A stretch of DNA of 64,000 bases, from positions 186,001-250,000 of the forward strand of contig LR990041.1 in NCBI GenBank assembly GCA_905147135.1. Reading direction: 5' to 3'. Positions 21,388 through 32,129 of this stretch are shown one piece after another. The notes under the pieces are model-generated. The model was not told where the DNA came from and ran no database searches. It was given only the letters and a program-made list of their open reading frames with translations. The stretch's first letter is position 1, and each line of letters opens with the position of its first letter. The translations under genes were made by a program, and so were the position numbers. The DNA comes from Blastobasis lacticolella (taxonomy: Eukaryota; Arthropoda; Insecta; Lepidoptera; Blastobasidae).

Positions 21388-21569
21388 TTGTACCTACTAC
21401 CTACTGGTACCTACCTATAGACGCCATTTGGCCAGAAAATGAGAGGAAACTACGTCGTACGCGTGCATGCCACTTGCTGATTAGTGCTATTGTTTTAGAT
21501 GCGTTCATAGTTAGGTACATTTGGATAGCATCTAAAATCCAGGAGGCTAACTAGTTTTATGTTTCCAGT

Positions 21570-21662
21570 TTAATTATATACTGTTGTGTCTTTTGTTCTA
21601 TTATATTTCTCTGTATATCATTATTGTGTACAATAAACAGTTAAATAAATAAATAAATATAT
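21570..21662 (+). mobile_element. LINE 3' tail
   Basis: 'ctctgtatatcattattgtg', then 'tacaataaacagttaaataa' and (AAAT)n is a typical non-LTR 3' end. No ORF remains. Confidence 0.5.
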
Positions 21663-21684
21663 GAATTAGTTTATTTTTAAACTA

Positions 21685-21812
21685 CGCAGTCACATATGAG
21701 TAGATAGCCCACCGGAGGTAAGCGGTAATTGTCGCCCATAACATAACATCTACGACTCATGCATTTTATTTGCGGTTGCAGGCAACAGAAATGCAGAACC
21801 GCAAAAAAATTT
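21685..21812 (+). repeat. Interspersed repeat family Y fragment
   Basis: 'acgcagtcacatatgagtag', 'agcccaccggaggtaagcgg', 'cgcccataacataacatcta' and 'ggcaacagaaatgcagaacc' match the 5' part of family Y. Confidence 0.65.
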
Positions 21813-21939
21813 AGAGCTGAGATTTATCTTTTCTTTTTATAAAACGTGACATCAACTATTGACAGTGGCGTTACTGTCATACAAGCCCAAAAGCCGGGCT
21901 TGCCTTATAAAAATAATTATCGATCAAAAATCAAAGGTA

Positions 21940-22490
21940 ATGCGAGCGCGAACTATTTAAAGTTCGCGCTCCTAATACTTTTCAAACTACGTGCACACCG
22001 CCGCGCCGAAAAGCAGCGCCATCGTGCGCCTAGGTTACGAAACACGATCCGAACGCACACGCAAGTTGAGACTGAGTTGAATTGAGAGTTGAGACGCGGC
22101 CAGTCATCCCGCTCGCACGCGCTGGCTTGTAAGCGGGCTTCGGTTCCGGCCGATATGTCTCTTTCTTACATATGAAAACTGTCCTATAATGAGATATAAC
22201 TATACGTTTGTTTATATAGTTAATTGTACGAAACTTTAAGCCCTGCATGCGTATGAAGTTGTACACGGATGCAACTTCGCGCATGCGCAGTAGGTACGTT
22301 TGTTGAATGCTGGAATTCGTACCAACTTCACTGTTGTTTTGAGCGGATAAGAAAATAGTTTTTTGTGGTGTTTGTGTTGTGTTTTGTAGTAAAAGTGATT
22401 TAATTGGATTGATCAACAATAGAGGAAGTAAAGCCCCTTGTGATGATTTAAAATGTGCACAAGTTTTGATTTGCATGGAAAAGGTAAAGT
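21940..22490 (+). promoter_or_regulatory. Candidate promoter with NRF-1/Ewg site and possible first exon
   Basis: A perfect 10-bp inverted repeat (gagcgcgaac 21944-21953 / gttcgcgctc 21962-21971) encloses TATTTAAA, a TATA-like core. At 22278-22289 lies CGCGCATGCGCA, a full match to the NRF-1/Ewg consensus, usually found near start sites of broadly expressed genes. Downstream, an ATG at 22453 opens a 71-codon frame with a 'aaaag|gtaaag' donor-like sequence at about 22485. The whole could be a promoter and short first exon. No acceptor or second exon was identified and the peptide is not recognised. Confidence 0.3.
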
Positions 22491-22799
22491 TTTTAAACAT
22501 CGCTCAGAAAATAACAAATTATTTCCCTTAATTAATAAAAACCTACGCCCGATTTACGTACCTTTTTCTCAGATTATTAAATCACTTATAAGACAATTTC
22601 ATAGACCGGTGTACCAAACTCATTGGATTGTTGGTTATTCTCTCTCACAAGTTATAGTGCTGGTATAAAACTGAAGAGTGATAAGTGAGGATTGATCAGT
22701 AATGTGGCAAAAAGATGGATTTATTTTTAATAACCGTAAAAACAACAAAAACTTCATTTCTCGGCTTGCCTTACTCTGAAACCCTAGGCACGCCACTGA

Positions 22800-22895
22800 C
22801 TATTGATACAGTAATACAGTAGAACTGCTTGGCAGCAAAAAAAAGGCAAGATTGCCATACAAACAGATTCTTCAACTATACTACTGACAGTACGA
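22800..22895 (+). repeat. Interspersed repeat family Y, degraded fragment
   Basis: 'ctgcttggcagcaaaaaaaa' and 'acaaacagattcttcaacta' resemble the 3' part of family Y. This is a weak match. Confidence 0.35.
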
Positions 22896-22965
22896 CAGTG
22901 TAGGTACCATCATAGCTTATAACAAAGTTATCCTTAAAAATTCATATTTATATCCATACCTACTA

Positions 22966-23455
22966 GGCCAGTCAAATCTTACATCTAAAACGCAAAGCGC
23001 GATGTAACGCTGCATTTTTGGTATGTTATTTGGACCCCTTAAGGGAGTGTGAAACTATATTTTGCAAGCAAAAAAAAATTGTGCTTCGTGCGTAATACGT
23101 GAAAAACTGCGAAATTTTGGGACTTTTTTCACTTTCAGGACTAAAACTCAAAAACTTTGCATTTTTCGACCAACAAAGCTTAATAGCTTTTAAAATTGAT
23201 TAAATTTGCAAGGATTTAAGCCCAAACACAGCTCTATAAAGCGTATAACAACCAAGTTATGACTCTTTAAAGATGGTCTATTTTTTCCGATAAACTTCAA
23301 TTTTAGGTTTTGCTCCTGTCCGGAGCAAATTATTGGTAAAATTGCTAGTTCTATTATAAAAAAAATTAAAAGGGAGTTGTAGTACATTTCATTTGCTTTA
23401 AATGATGTACAGCACGAACTATGTGAGACTAATGGTTCATTCACAATCTTAAAAA
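22966..23455. repeat. Left long terminal inverted repeat
   Basis: Pairs with 25760-26253. The right arm has an extra ~11-nt 'aaaaaaatggc'-type insertion near its outer end. A 133-codon minus-strand frame lies mainly in this arm (23190-23591) and is a repeat by-product. Confidence 0.8.
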
Positions 23456-23526
23456 AACGAGGAGACCGTGAAAATGTATTTTTGAAAATTAAAGTATTTA
23501 TTAAGGTAGGAATAACAATTATACAT

Positions 23527-23586
23527 ATTATGAACACTAATCTGACATAATACAAATTATGAATACTAATCTGACATAATACAAAT
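23527..23586. repeat. 29-bp tandem duplication
   Basis: 'attatgaa[ct]actaatctga' begins two units at 23527 and 23556, just inside the left inverted repeat. Confidence 0.85.
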
Positions 23587-23619
23587 AACAAAACTTAATA
23601 AAACAGTCACTAATTTTGT

Positions 23620-25150
23620 CCAAGGTCCACGGTATCAGAACTATTAGGAATGCTGCTCAGAAGGCTGGCCGTATTGTCCCCCGTCCGAAGTGGAAGTCAG
23701 CTCTATGGGTCTTTAGTAATATCGACCAAGCGCTTAGCTAGCTCCCGAAATAGGGAGTGTGCGCATGGACACTAGAATTCAAGGGTTTCCACACCAAACG
23801 GCTTAAGTATGTGGTTTCCACTAACACTTGCGCCGTTTGACACTTTCAGTTGAGACGGCATCCGGCCGTTACTGGAAGATGGAACTGTGCAAGGGTATCG
23901 CTACACGTGGTGTCCCTGACCAAACGTCGTCCCAGCTCCCAGGGCGGGAGCGTCATCCCTTCGGGCCTCTTACCGTCATCACGGGACAAACCACCTGGCT
24001 CAAGCTTCGCGGGTGCTTCAGCGGAGGTGAAGGCCCAGCGGATGATATAGTGCGTAACGCGGTCGAGAAGTGTCCCAATATTTTTAGAAGACATTGCCTG
24101 AAGTTAGAGACCCGATTTACACTCGCCAGCAGCCAGCAAACGGGCACGCTCTGCAGAGTTGGTTGGTGCGCTTAAAAGATTGTTTCGCACCAGTCTGCAG
24201 CGAGGCTTGCCCCATAACCGCTGGGAACAGGAATTTTTCGGGAGCTCGACCTCCGGAAAAGCCTCGTGCCAAAGGCATTTATTTGGCCTCGATAGAATAC
24301 GCCGTAATAAAAGTTCCTAGTTTAGATAATAACTTCTGCACTGGATACTGTGAATATGCACCGAGGACAGAAAAGCTGACAGGGACACATCTGAAACTTT
24401 CCTAACGCCTAGACCTCCATATCCATCTGTTTCCAAGATGAATTATCGAGATTTATGTTAAGAATTAAAATATAAGAATATGTTTCACTGTATTCATGAC
24501 AACACCGCAAAACACAACCATAGAATTGGAATTTTTCCTTTAATGAAGTCCGAGAGGGATTAAGTCACGCCTTGTCGGCGACATTGTAATAGCAATAGCG
24601 TCAAAAGCTGCAGAAATGGTACCAGCCCTCGGACAGCACACCAATCACCCTCAAATCGCGCATGAGGAGCTGTAAATCCTGTAAAACCGTGTTCGCATCT
24701 CCTCGTAGGATTCCGTGTTCTAAGTAGGTCATACTACCACACGTTAAATTAAGAATTTAGCTTCTCGAGAGTCGCCTATTGCTGGCAGCCGACTACTGAT
24801 TGCAGGAGGTAGCCTTTGTATATAAGATTGCTCGGCTTTTTGTAGCATTGCCTCATCAACTTATAAGCGGCCGGCAGCTAAGATCGTATTTGACCAAGCA
24901 AAGCGCCTCTATCGACGGAGTTGAATCCATTTTTACGTCACCCTTCAGTACGACTTCAACACTATTACTTTGGAGGAAAATCCTCATGGCGTGGACGGCG
25001 GCTTCGCCACCTTTAGATCCAAAGTCTAGCTGGATATGCTGGAAGTAATTTGCTGGGCTGGGGGGTGGAAAACCGGCGTCGGTAGGTAGTCCCTACCGCA
25101 ATAGGATGAATGAAACCATAATTTTTTTAGTTTTAGGCGCCATACTTGGC
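23620..25150 (-). pseudogene. Decayed reverse transcriptase (non-LTR type)
   Basis: The minus strand, pieced across frames, shows the RT order: 'GFIHPIAVGTTYRR' (about 25117-25076), 'QLDFGSKGGEAAVHA' (about 25040-24990), 'VLKGDVK' where family members have an aspartate-containing palm motif (about 24945), 'PSNLIYKGYLLQS' and 'GCQQ' followed by a stop (24790-24776), then YLEHG at 24726-24712 where YxDDG is expected. The C-terminal region follows: 'NSAERARLLAA' (about 24150), 'GLSRDDGKRPEGMTL' (about 23985-23945) and 'CSDTLA' (about 23900). Stops and frameshifts are frequent and the catalytic Asp pair is lost. The family is widespread in arthropods. I cannot name its clade with certainty. Confidence 0.8.
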
Positions 25151-25221
25151 GCGTACTTACTAAGGACTGTTCTACCTAGCCTGCCAGTGGTGTCGAGAAT
25201 TCGTTTATAGAGGCTTGTTCC

Positions 25222-25671
25222 TTGAAGGCCCTGATGTCGTTGTCGTATGAATGTAGATACAACATTAAAACCATGTCAAAAAAATACATTATTACGATTT
25301 CAATAGAACTCGGTAGAATTTCAGTAACCCATGGTAAAACTAAGCAACTTCAAACTAACATACAAACGGCCCTGGGTTCAGTTATTGAATCGCTCGCCTC
25401 TATTCGAACGATTTACAATGTAAAATATCGACGTGAAAAATTCAATATTTTTAAAATCACATTGGCAACACCGAAAGAGAGGGCCGAAGTATGGGCAAAA
25501 ATAGAGAAAAATATGTCATTTTTCATAAGGAAAATTAAGATTGAAAATCGTTCGAATCAAAGCGAGCAATTCATTGGCGAGGTTGACAAATATCATCCAC
25601 TGGACCCTGAGACTGATAGAACGGTCTCGGAAGCTGATTGGCACCTTGTGATGGTATTTTATTATTATTAA
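25222..25671 (+). CDS. Unrecognised 149-codon frame inside the TIR element
   Basis: The frame begins with a TTG. In-frame ATGs at 25234 and 25273 give more plausible starts, the latter 'MSKKYIITISIELGRI'. The predicted protein is basic with Lys/Ile/Arg-rich stretches ('RIKIENRSNQ'-like region near the middle-end) and no membrane segment, signal peptide or motif I recognise. It is on the strand opposite to the RT remnant, between it and the right inverted repeat. It ends at 25669-25671 in a TATT-rich stretch. It may be a remnant ORF of the host element or chance in AT-rich DNA. Confidence 0.3.
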   Translation: MKALMSLSYECRYNIKTMSKKYIITISIELGRISVTHGKTKQLQTNIQTALGSVIESLASIRTIYNVKYRREKFNIFKITLATPKERAEVWAKIEKNMSFFIRKIKIENRSNQSEQFIGEVDKYHPLDPETDRTVSEADWHLVMVFYYY

Positions 25672-25759
25672 AACGTAATTCCTAACAAGCATAGCATAAG
25701 TACTTTGGTACCATTCACACAAATAAGTATTCACAGAATTCTTCAAAAAACCATTTTCA

Positions 25760-26253
25760 AGATTGTAAGTAAACTATTAGTCTCACTTAGTTCGTTTTCT
25801 ACTTCAACGAAAGTAAATTAAATGTACTACAACTTTCTTTTAGTTACTTATATCATAGGACTAGTGATTTTATCAATAATTTGCTCCGGACGGGAGCAAA
25901 ACTTAAAATTGTAAATTTTCCGGAAAAATTGATCATCTTTGAAGAGTCATAACTTGGTCACTGTACATTTTGTAGAGCTGCGTTTGAGCTTAAATAGTGG
26001 CAAATATAATGAACTTTAAAAGCCATTTAGCTTCATTGGTCAAAAAATGCATAGTTTTTTATTTTTAGACCAGAAAGTGAAAAAAGTCCGAAAATTTCAC
26101 AGTATTTCACGTATTACGCAGGAAGCACAATTTTTTTTTGCTTGCAAAATGTAGTTTCACACTCTCTTAAGGGGTCCAAATAACATACCAAAAATGCAGC
26201 GTTACATCGCGCTTTGCGTTTTAGGGCCATTTTTTTGTAAGATTTGACTGGCC
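25760..26253. repeat. Right long terminal inverted repeat
   Basis: Reverse complement of 22966-23455. Landmarks are 'atttgctccggacgggagca' (about 25879), 'gaagagtcataacttggtca' and 'gcagcgttacatcgcgcttt'. It ends 'taagatttgactggcc' and is followed by TA. Confidence 0.8.
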
Positions 26254-26255
26254 TA

Positions 26256-26789
26256 TACTGTAAACGCTCATATATATACCTAGAGACGTGCCTCTTAACA
26301 CGTACAATTTGTTCAATACTTTGCCACCTGGTGTGAACACATTCGCTAGGTGACAAACTAATAGAACAAATTCACACGAGCTGTCTGGCTGTCCACACTT
26401 CTGTCACCATCGACATCAATAGGCACAGTAAGTTTAAAAACACCTGCTCCCACCAGTGCCAGCCATATTCACAAAATTGTGACAAATGAATGAATTTCTT
26501 TGACGCGACCGTTGATAAAACCAATAAAAAAGGAGATCATTATGTACCTACCTTACATTCTACAGTGAATTAGGTATAACGCAATTGTGGTATTGTTGTT
26601 TGTGAATAAATTTTATTCTCTTCTTCTATTCTAATGTGTGTATCCCTCCCTTATTTGGTTATTAACTCATCCAAATAAGTGAAGCCGTAGTTTAAAGAAA
26701 AATTTCGCCCGTTTCTATGAAAATGACCTTCTGGTAGTTACCAAATTTAAAATTTAGTTAACCTATTGTAAAAAAGCCCCAGATACCCG
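26256..26789. other. Gene-free stretch, nothing recognised
   Basis: No repeats or coding signals were seen. Confidence 0.35.
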
Positions 26790-26970
26790 CTCATTCAACA
26801 GCGCCGTACAGCCCGCAGCAGTCGGTAGTCGGTGTGTGTTTCCATAAATTCGGGCTGTCGGCGACTGCGCAGTAATGACCGGTTGCAGCGACCGCGCCCG
26901 CGACTGCGCCTGCTCGTCACCCGCGGCGTGATTAGCATGCGCAGTGGCAACGATACACCTGGCTGCAGTG
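26790..26970. promoter_or_regulatory. GC-rich island with repeated TGCGCA cores
   Basis: 'cgactgcgcagtaatgaccg' and 'tagcatgcgcagtggcaacg' carry NRF-1-type half sites in a unique GC-rich block. Short frames on both strands have no domains. A promoter or enhancer is possible, without further support. Confidence 0.28.
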
Positions 26971-28504
26971 GCGGTGGATTACAGTATTCATTTCTTAATA
27001 TCAAAATGCTTGTTCGCTGCGTGGTTCATTAATAACACCAACGGGTCTAGCCAAGTTGATGGAATGATTAGTGATAGAACGCGACGACTACGTTCGCCTA
27101 GTGTTCCTAGATCGGCGCAGTATTGCGGCCGGAGCATGGATCATGGAGGAATACAATAAGGACTATTAAAAATTATATTATTTGAAATGCTACCATAAAC
27201 AGTACTTTCTTCGTTTTTAATCTACGATATACAAACTATATGAATAAATATACTGTTCTATACTATTAAGCACTCTGGATATTAGCGGTTTTTAATACTA
27301 CAATAGAAAACCTTTTTGCCAATGTTCTGATCTAAAGTAGTCTCGTTTTAATAGAAAAAGACTTCCAGCTTTACTTTTTTTTATAATAAAACATACTTTA
27401 CGGGAATCTAATAATTTTACCTGCGCGTAAAGCGAGAATTTCCTTTATTATGGAATAAACAAAAAGTCCCGAGGATAACGTCAATTGAACTTAAACTGAG
27501 ATAGAAAGTAAATTCTAATAAAATTTTGTACTATTAAAATTAAAAGAATCCCCAAAAAGAGCACTCCGAAACAGACAGCGTGTTCCACAAAACCAATTAT
27601 CCAGTTGACAAAATAAACAAATAAATACAAAGCAATACAATAATTGAGTGGACATAAACAAATTGAACCAATAAACGTATTGACTAGAGTGTTTAAGTCT
27701 AATATATGATCTCTTAAACAGCCCCCAGCGGGCGATGGTAATCAACGGCAGTTAATGGAATTAAAAAGCCATAATGTAGTGGGAACAGGCGCGGGCTGAC
27801 CAGCACGGCGATTAAACGCTATCCCAAACAACTTTTCACTACATCGGAGTTATAGACGGGTACACAAATTCAAATTGCTTTCGATTTTTAATGGTGAGAG
27901 CCAAAACAAGTAACCAAATATTTTCCGGTGGATATCGCTTACTCTAAAAAATATTGTTTGATTAAGTAGTGTTAATATGGTCACATGATATTTATGTAAA
28001 ATCGACTAAAGAAACCCACATGGTATATCTTTTTGGCGGCCATCGATTTTTGGACTTAACATGTCTTAAAATCCCGGAAGCCACTCTCACAAGTACAATT
28101 CCGAATTTCAGTCCTAGTCTGTGAGTCATTATAGTAAATAATGCATCTATCCACTATCATATTCGAATGCTGCAGAAGGTACCAATCAGTTGTCTACCAA
28201 TTGTGTCCATCATTAACTTTCCGCTGTTGGTTTTGAAAGAAGCGCAACTCGGACGTACAGTCTGACAAATAACAGGCTACACAGGGCTATCCCAGAACGC
28301 ATAATTTTTCTTTAATCCCCTATGAAGCCTTCTGCTTCTTCGCAAGTCGTATAAACCATCGGTCGCAAATGGCATAAAAAGTGGATTTTTTGTATTCCAC
28401 ATGTCATCCAACCATGTTCTTTAATAGTTAATAAGCTACACCGCTTTTTTTTTCGGTTGACGCACTTCGATTGCCATTGCTTTGCACGTAATGTTTTAAA
28501 GTAT
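26971..28504. other. Gene-free stretch, nothing recognised
   Basis: Long AT-rich sequence with no recurrent repeats seen and no credible frame. Confidence 0.4.
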
Positions 28505-28507
28505 CCA

Positions 28508-28740
28508 GGAGCGCCGGTGGTCTAGTGGTTAAGGAATTTGACTCGTAGGGTGATAGGTACCGGCTTCGAATGACTTTTCTGAGTTATGTACATTAGTTGA
28601 ATGAATATTGACCGATGCCTTTATAAAACCTGCACATTTAGGCGACTGATTGTGTAACCATGATGCAATCTAATCAGGTTCCTCTGGTAGCGGTATTACG
28701 GAGGTCAGATGCCTGTAAATACCTGACCTGCCAAATCAAT
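28508..28740 (+). mobile_element. SINE family A with head, 3'-truncated
   Basis: The tRNA-like head 'gagcgccggtggtctagtgg' has box A-like ggtctagtggttaa and box B-like ggcttcgaatg. The linker 'ttatgtacattagttgaatg' follows, then the body 'cctgcacatttaggcgactg' and 'gaggtcagatgcctgtaaat'. The 3' tail after 'ctgccaaatc' is lost. Confidence 0.85.
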
Positions 28741-28870
28741 ATAAACTACCCCGATAATTATCAATTATCATACATCAAAAGCCTAACATAATCGAAGTTT
28801 AAAAAAGCCCGCAGTACGTCCGAATGCCAGGTGCGGGTCACCAATTGCCGGCATCGATTACCAATCAGCG

Positions 28871-28910
28871 GCCGGCGGCGGCCGGCGGCGACCGGCGGCG
28901 ACCGGCGGCG
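28871..28910. repeat. 10-bp GC-rich tandem repeat, four units
   Basis: [ag]ccggcggcg-type units repeat exactly four times with a 10-bp period, within a GC-rich island (28835-28950). This is a minisatellite that could vary in copy number. Confidence 0.9.
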
Positions 28911-29257
28911 CCCGCGCAGCCATCTGATAGCGGCCCGCGCCCGCGTCTCCAATTGTACTAATTGCGGATACTCAACGCCAATTAATATACGAGTGATCAG
29001 TCGGATCGGTCGGAATGGTGGTGGTATTGTTTTTATTTGTTTTTAGGGGACCGCTTCAGAACTTGTAAAGGTTAAAGCGGAACCTTTGTGGGATCATTTT
29101 GTTGTCTATCGGTTTGTCGGACAGCAAGACGGTTTTTCTCAGGAACGGGTAAAGGTATCCATAAACTCGAACTAAAACGGAACCTTCCAGCATTCATTAA
29201 ATGTTTGCTAGAGAGATCCTGTCACTCTCAGCTGACTGTACATTATTTAAACACTAA

Positions 29258-29465
29258 GTAATGCTCTTGCGGTGAGGGAATAAATAGATCGTGAGGAAAC
29301 CTGCACATTAAGGCGATTGAATGAGTAACCATGATCCAATGTGGTCAAGTTCCCATGTTAACAGGGTCACGGAGATCAGTCGCTCCACTGTTCCACCTGA
29401 TCTGCCAAATACTGGTCGTGGTGGACGAGAGCACACCGGCATATTGAGGCAAAAGATGATGATTA
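29258..29465 (+). mobile_element. SINE family A, head lost
   Basis: 'gctcttgcggtgagggaata', 'cctgcacattaaggcgattg', 'gtaaccatgatccaatgtgg', 'cacggagatcagtcgctcca' and an end in 'aaaagatgatgatta'. Confidence 0.85.
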
Positions 29466-29469
29466 TTGT

Positions 29470-29612
29470 TTTATTACAATGTTTTGTTGCAATGTTTTAT
29501 AATATACTTTGTTTGCAATGCCCTTACAGGGTGTCACATGTAAGTACTTTATAACATTGTGAAATCTTTTAAAAACTGTGATACGCAATAAACGAAATTG
29601 AAATTGAAATTA
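29470..29612 (+). mobile_element. LINE 3' tail-like sequence
   Basis: A T-rich UTR-like stretch ends 'cgcaataaacgaaattgaaa' with repeated AATTGA units, as at non-LTR 3' ends. It directly follows the SINE. Confidence 0.4.
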
Positions 29613-31009
29613 CAAATCCTTCCATCCGTCATCATCACACATCACAACATCGTTGTTTTTATTTGCGGTTGGCAGACGGCAATATCAAACAAGATTTAAA
29701 AAAAAAAAATTAGTTCTTATTTATTAGTTCAGAACCCTTAAGGCGTTCGCTCTTGTACGGTTTCATTATAATTTTATTACGATGATCGGGTACAACACTT
29801 ACAATGTATACCTAATTAAGTAAGTAGCCGAATAGTTAATAGCGATCTGACATAATTACTGATAAATGCCTAAGATAAATGTTTTAAACAAGGTCGTAAT
29901 TTGTAGTAATCTACCTATCTTTTCTACGCTACTACTGCTTACAAACATCGTTTCACACGTTTTCTCCTATGAATATAGATAAAAACTTGTGTGTGTAAGA
30001 ACAGTATGCAAAAAAATTACCTGTAGGTAGGTATAATATTTAATAAAAGTCGGAAACTTTTATTCGCTTTCTATTCCACTCGCCATTTCACTGTCACTGT
30101 CACCATCTTTCGAGGAAATCTTAACCTATTAAAAAACTCTCCGGTATTGCGTCTATTCGTGATTATTGACTTTGATACTTTCGCTCCTCATTCATGGTAC
30201 AACAAGCAAACATTTTTTATTCATATTGTTAATAAAATTATTAACAGAGCTACTACTACCTACTTATTTTTTCCTTCAATTTCCTGTAATTAATTTTTTA
30301 TCTTATCATGATAATAAAATTATACCGAAGTGAACAGGATTAATCAAACTTGACTTGAACGAATAAAATGAGTTTGCAAACCGTACGTAATACCTATTAC
30401 AAAATTCAAATATGGAATGTCAATCCGAACACTTCACTCACCCACGTAACAGGGGCTGTAGTTCAGTTTTTTACGCACGTTTAGAGTGACTGACACCCGC
30501 CAATCAGGTGTAGTACTTACCTACTTACATCATAGTGTAAATAAAGTAGAGACGGGAATTAATATAGATGTTATAGACCTTTGTGGACGGGAAGTGCCCC
30601 GTATTCTCCAAACAATACGTAGCGTTACTATGCGTTCTCACATTGCTATGATTGATCAAATTTGTTCGATTTGCCGGACGCTCAGTGCCAATCGCTACTC
30701 AAGGATTGACAGTTGGAAGCCTGTGCGTTCGCGCGCAATGTGAGACCCGAGTGAAAACGTGTGTTACTGCATATCCGAGCAAGGAAGTTATCTTCGCGAC
30801 TTTGTATGAACTTAGGTAGAAACCTACACCTATGTATCAAAAAGTTTCGGTTCAGTATTTTTTACTATTAGGATTTGCTAAATTTGTTATGCAAGTAGAG
30901 CGTTGAAGTTAGGCTTAGTTTACCTAAGTATTATGTCCTTCAGTCATAGAAAATTGCTTCTTGTTTTAGTTACTACAAAAGAGATACTAAGGATATGCAT
31001 AAACTACTG
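29613..31009. other. Gene-free stretch, nothing recognised
   Basis: AT-rich. The 85-codon frame at 30486 has no domain. Nothing recurrent was seen. Confidence 0.35.
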
Positions 31010-31165
31010 GTATCAGAAAGGATATTCCGAGAGAGATCGAGGAAGCGATAGATTGACATCGCCGAGTCAGCCGAGCCACCGACATACCTAAGAGTCCTAC
31101 GACGCGGGGTGCCGAAGACAGGGCGAAGTGGAGAAGAACGAGCAGAAAAGGACCCTAATAGAGGC
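31010..31165 (+). mobile_element. RTE-like LINE 3' fragment
   Basis: 'aggaagcgatagattgacat', 'gtcctacgacgcggggtgcc' and 'agacagggcgaagtggagaa' align with 20060-20220 and 44700-44840. Frameshifted and 5'-truncated. Confidence 0.65.
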
Positions 31166-31244
31166 CTATTTAAACCTATAATTACATAGCTAATTATTGA
31201 TTTTAAATTAATAAGTTTTAAATAAATATTGGGCATTTTGCGTT

Positions 31245-31315
31245 TAAGGTAGGCAGCGATGACCACTATCCATCAGGTGGTCAGCTGGCTTGTTTGCCTA
31301 TCGTTTCACATTAAA
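31245..31315 (-). repeat. Dispersed repeat family W fragment
   Basis: On the minus strand it reads 'aggcaaacaagccagctgac', 'cacctgatggatagtggtca' and 'tcgctgcctac', the start of family W. Confidence 0.55.
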
Positions 31316-32129
31316 AGATATTTTAAGTCAAATATGTCCATTAAATGAAATTGCCTTAACGAGTGTTTCGTTACCTTCAAAATTTAGGACCCCTGATCTA
31401 CAACATACCTATGAAGGAGTCGTTTACCTAGATCTTAGTTCATAAAAATGTGAGAGGTAGCCTGATCATAAGTCTGTACCAATACTATTTATAGGTAGAA
31501 GGTTTTTTTTACTGGCGACCTAATCCATCAAGTAATATTGTATTGTGGGCGCTATCTATGACAGATTTCACATGAAGTATGAAATCAAGGATTAGTAGGT
31601 ACTGCGTTGTCACTGTGGTGTTAGACTTTTTCAATCGGTAGGTTGTAAAACCGAAAGAAGTCAAGCATTGTTGAAGGCTGCAGCCAGGCTAAGTGACACT
31701 ACAGAAGAGTTCAATTGGGAGGTGAAACCGTCAATAAAACGACCGGTTTACGACAGATTTTAATGCACTGTATCGTGGGAGCCATGCTCACAAAGACAAG
31801 CATACAAACACACAGCTAGACCCTGAGCAATCAAAATTTGGGAGTCGAACCTGAGACGTTGTGCATAGCAGACTAGCACAGCGACCACTGCGCCACTTAG
31901 ATCGTTTTATAAACTTAATTATCCTCATAATTACGGAATATGTCCTTGACAGCTGTCAATAGTTATCGAACATCTTGATAAATACGCTGTTAACGAGGCC
32001 GCAAGCGACGTCGGCGCAGCGAACCTCATCAATATTCAATAATCCACTCGTTATTCGGCGAAACATCCCGCGCAGCGTTTGATTTAGCTGACAAACGAGT
32101 AAAATGACCAATAGTGGGTGCAATAGGCG
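31316..32129. other. Gene-free stretch, nothing recognised
   Basis: No recurrent repeat or coding similarity. Confidence 0.35.

Larger units (their letters stand above)
22964..26255. mobile_element. Composite element with ~0.5-kb terminal inverted repeats
   Basis: The ends ggccagtcaaatctta (from 22966) and its inverse (to 26253) are flanked by TA on each side. Inverted similarity continues inward to about 23455 and 25760, roughly 80% by eye with small indels. Shared landmarks are 'cgcgatgtaacgctgcattt', 'tgctcc.gtccggagcaaat' and 'agttatgactctt.aaagat'. The interior holds a decayed reverse transcriptase on the minus strand and an unrelated 149-codon plus-strand frame. No transposase was recognised. 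It is either a large foldback/TA-target DNA element invaded by a retroelement or a TIR element that carried the RT. Confidence 0.8.

Noticed and set aside
22030..22500. 156-codon minus-strand frame, the longest on that strand in its area
   Set aside because: Composition is irregular, there is no domain, and it is antisense to the possible promoter/first-exon signals. Treated as chance.
23190..23591. 133-codon minus-strand frame with hydrophobic stretches (membrane-protein-like)
   Set aside because: It lies mainly inside the left inverted repeat of the TIR element, is Ile/Leu-rich because of AT-rich DNA, and is not preserved as a frame in the other arm.
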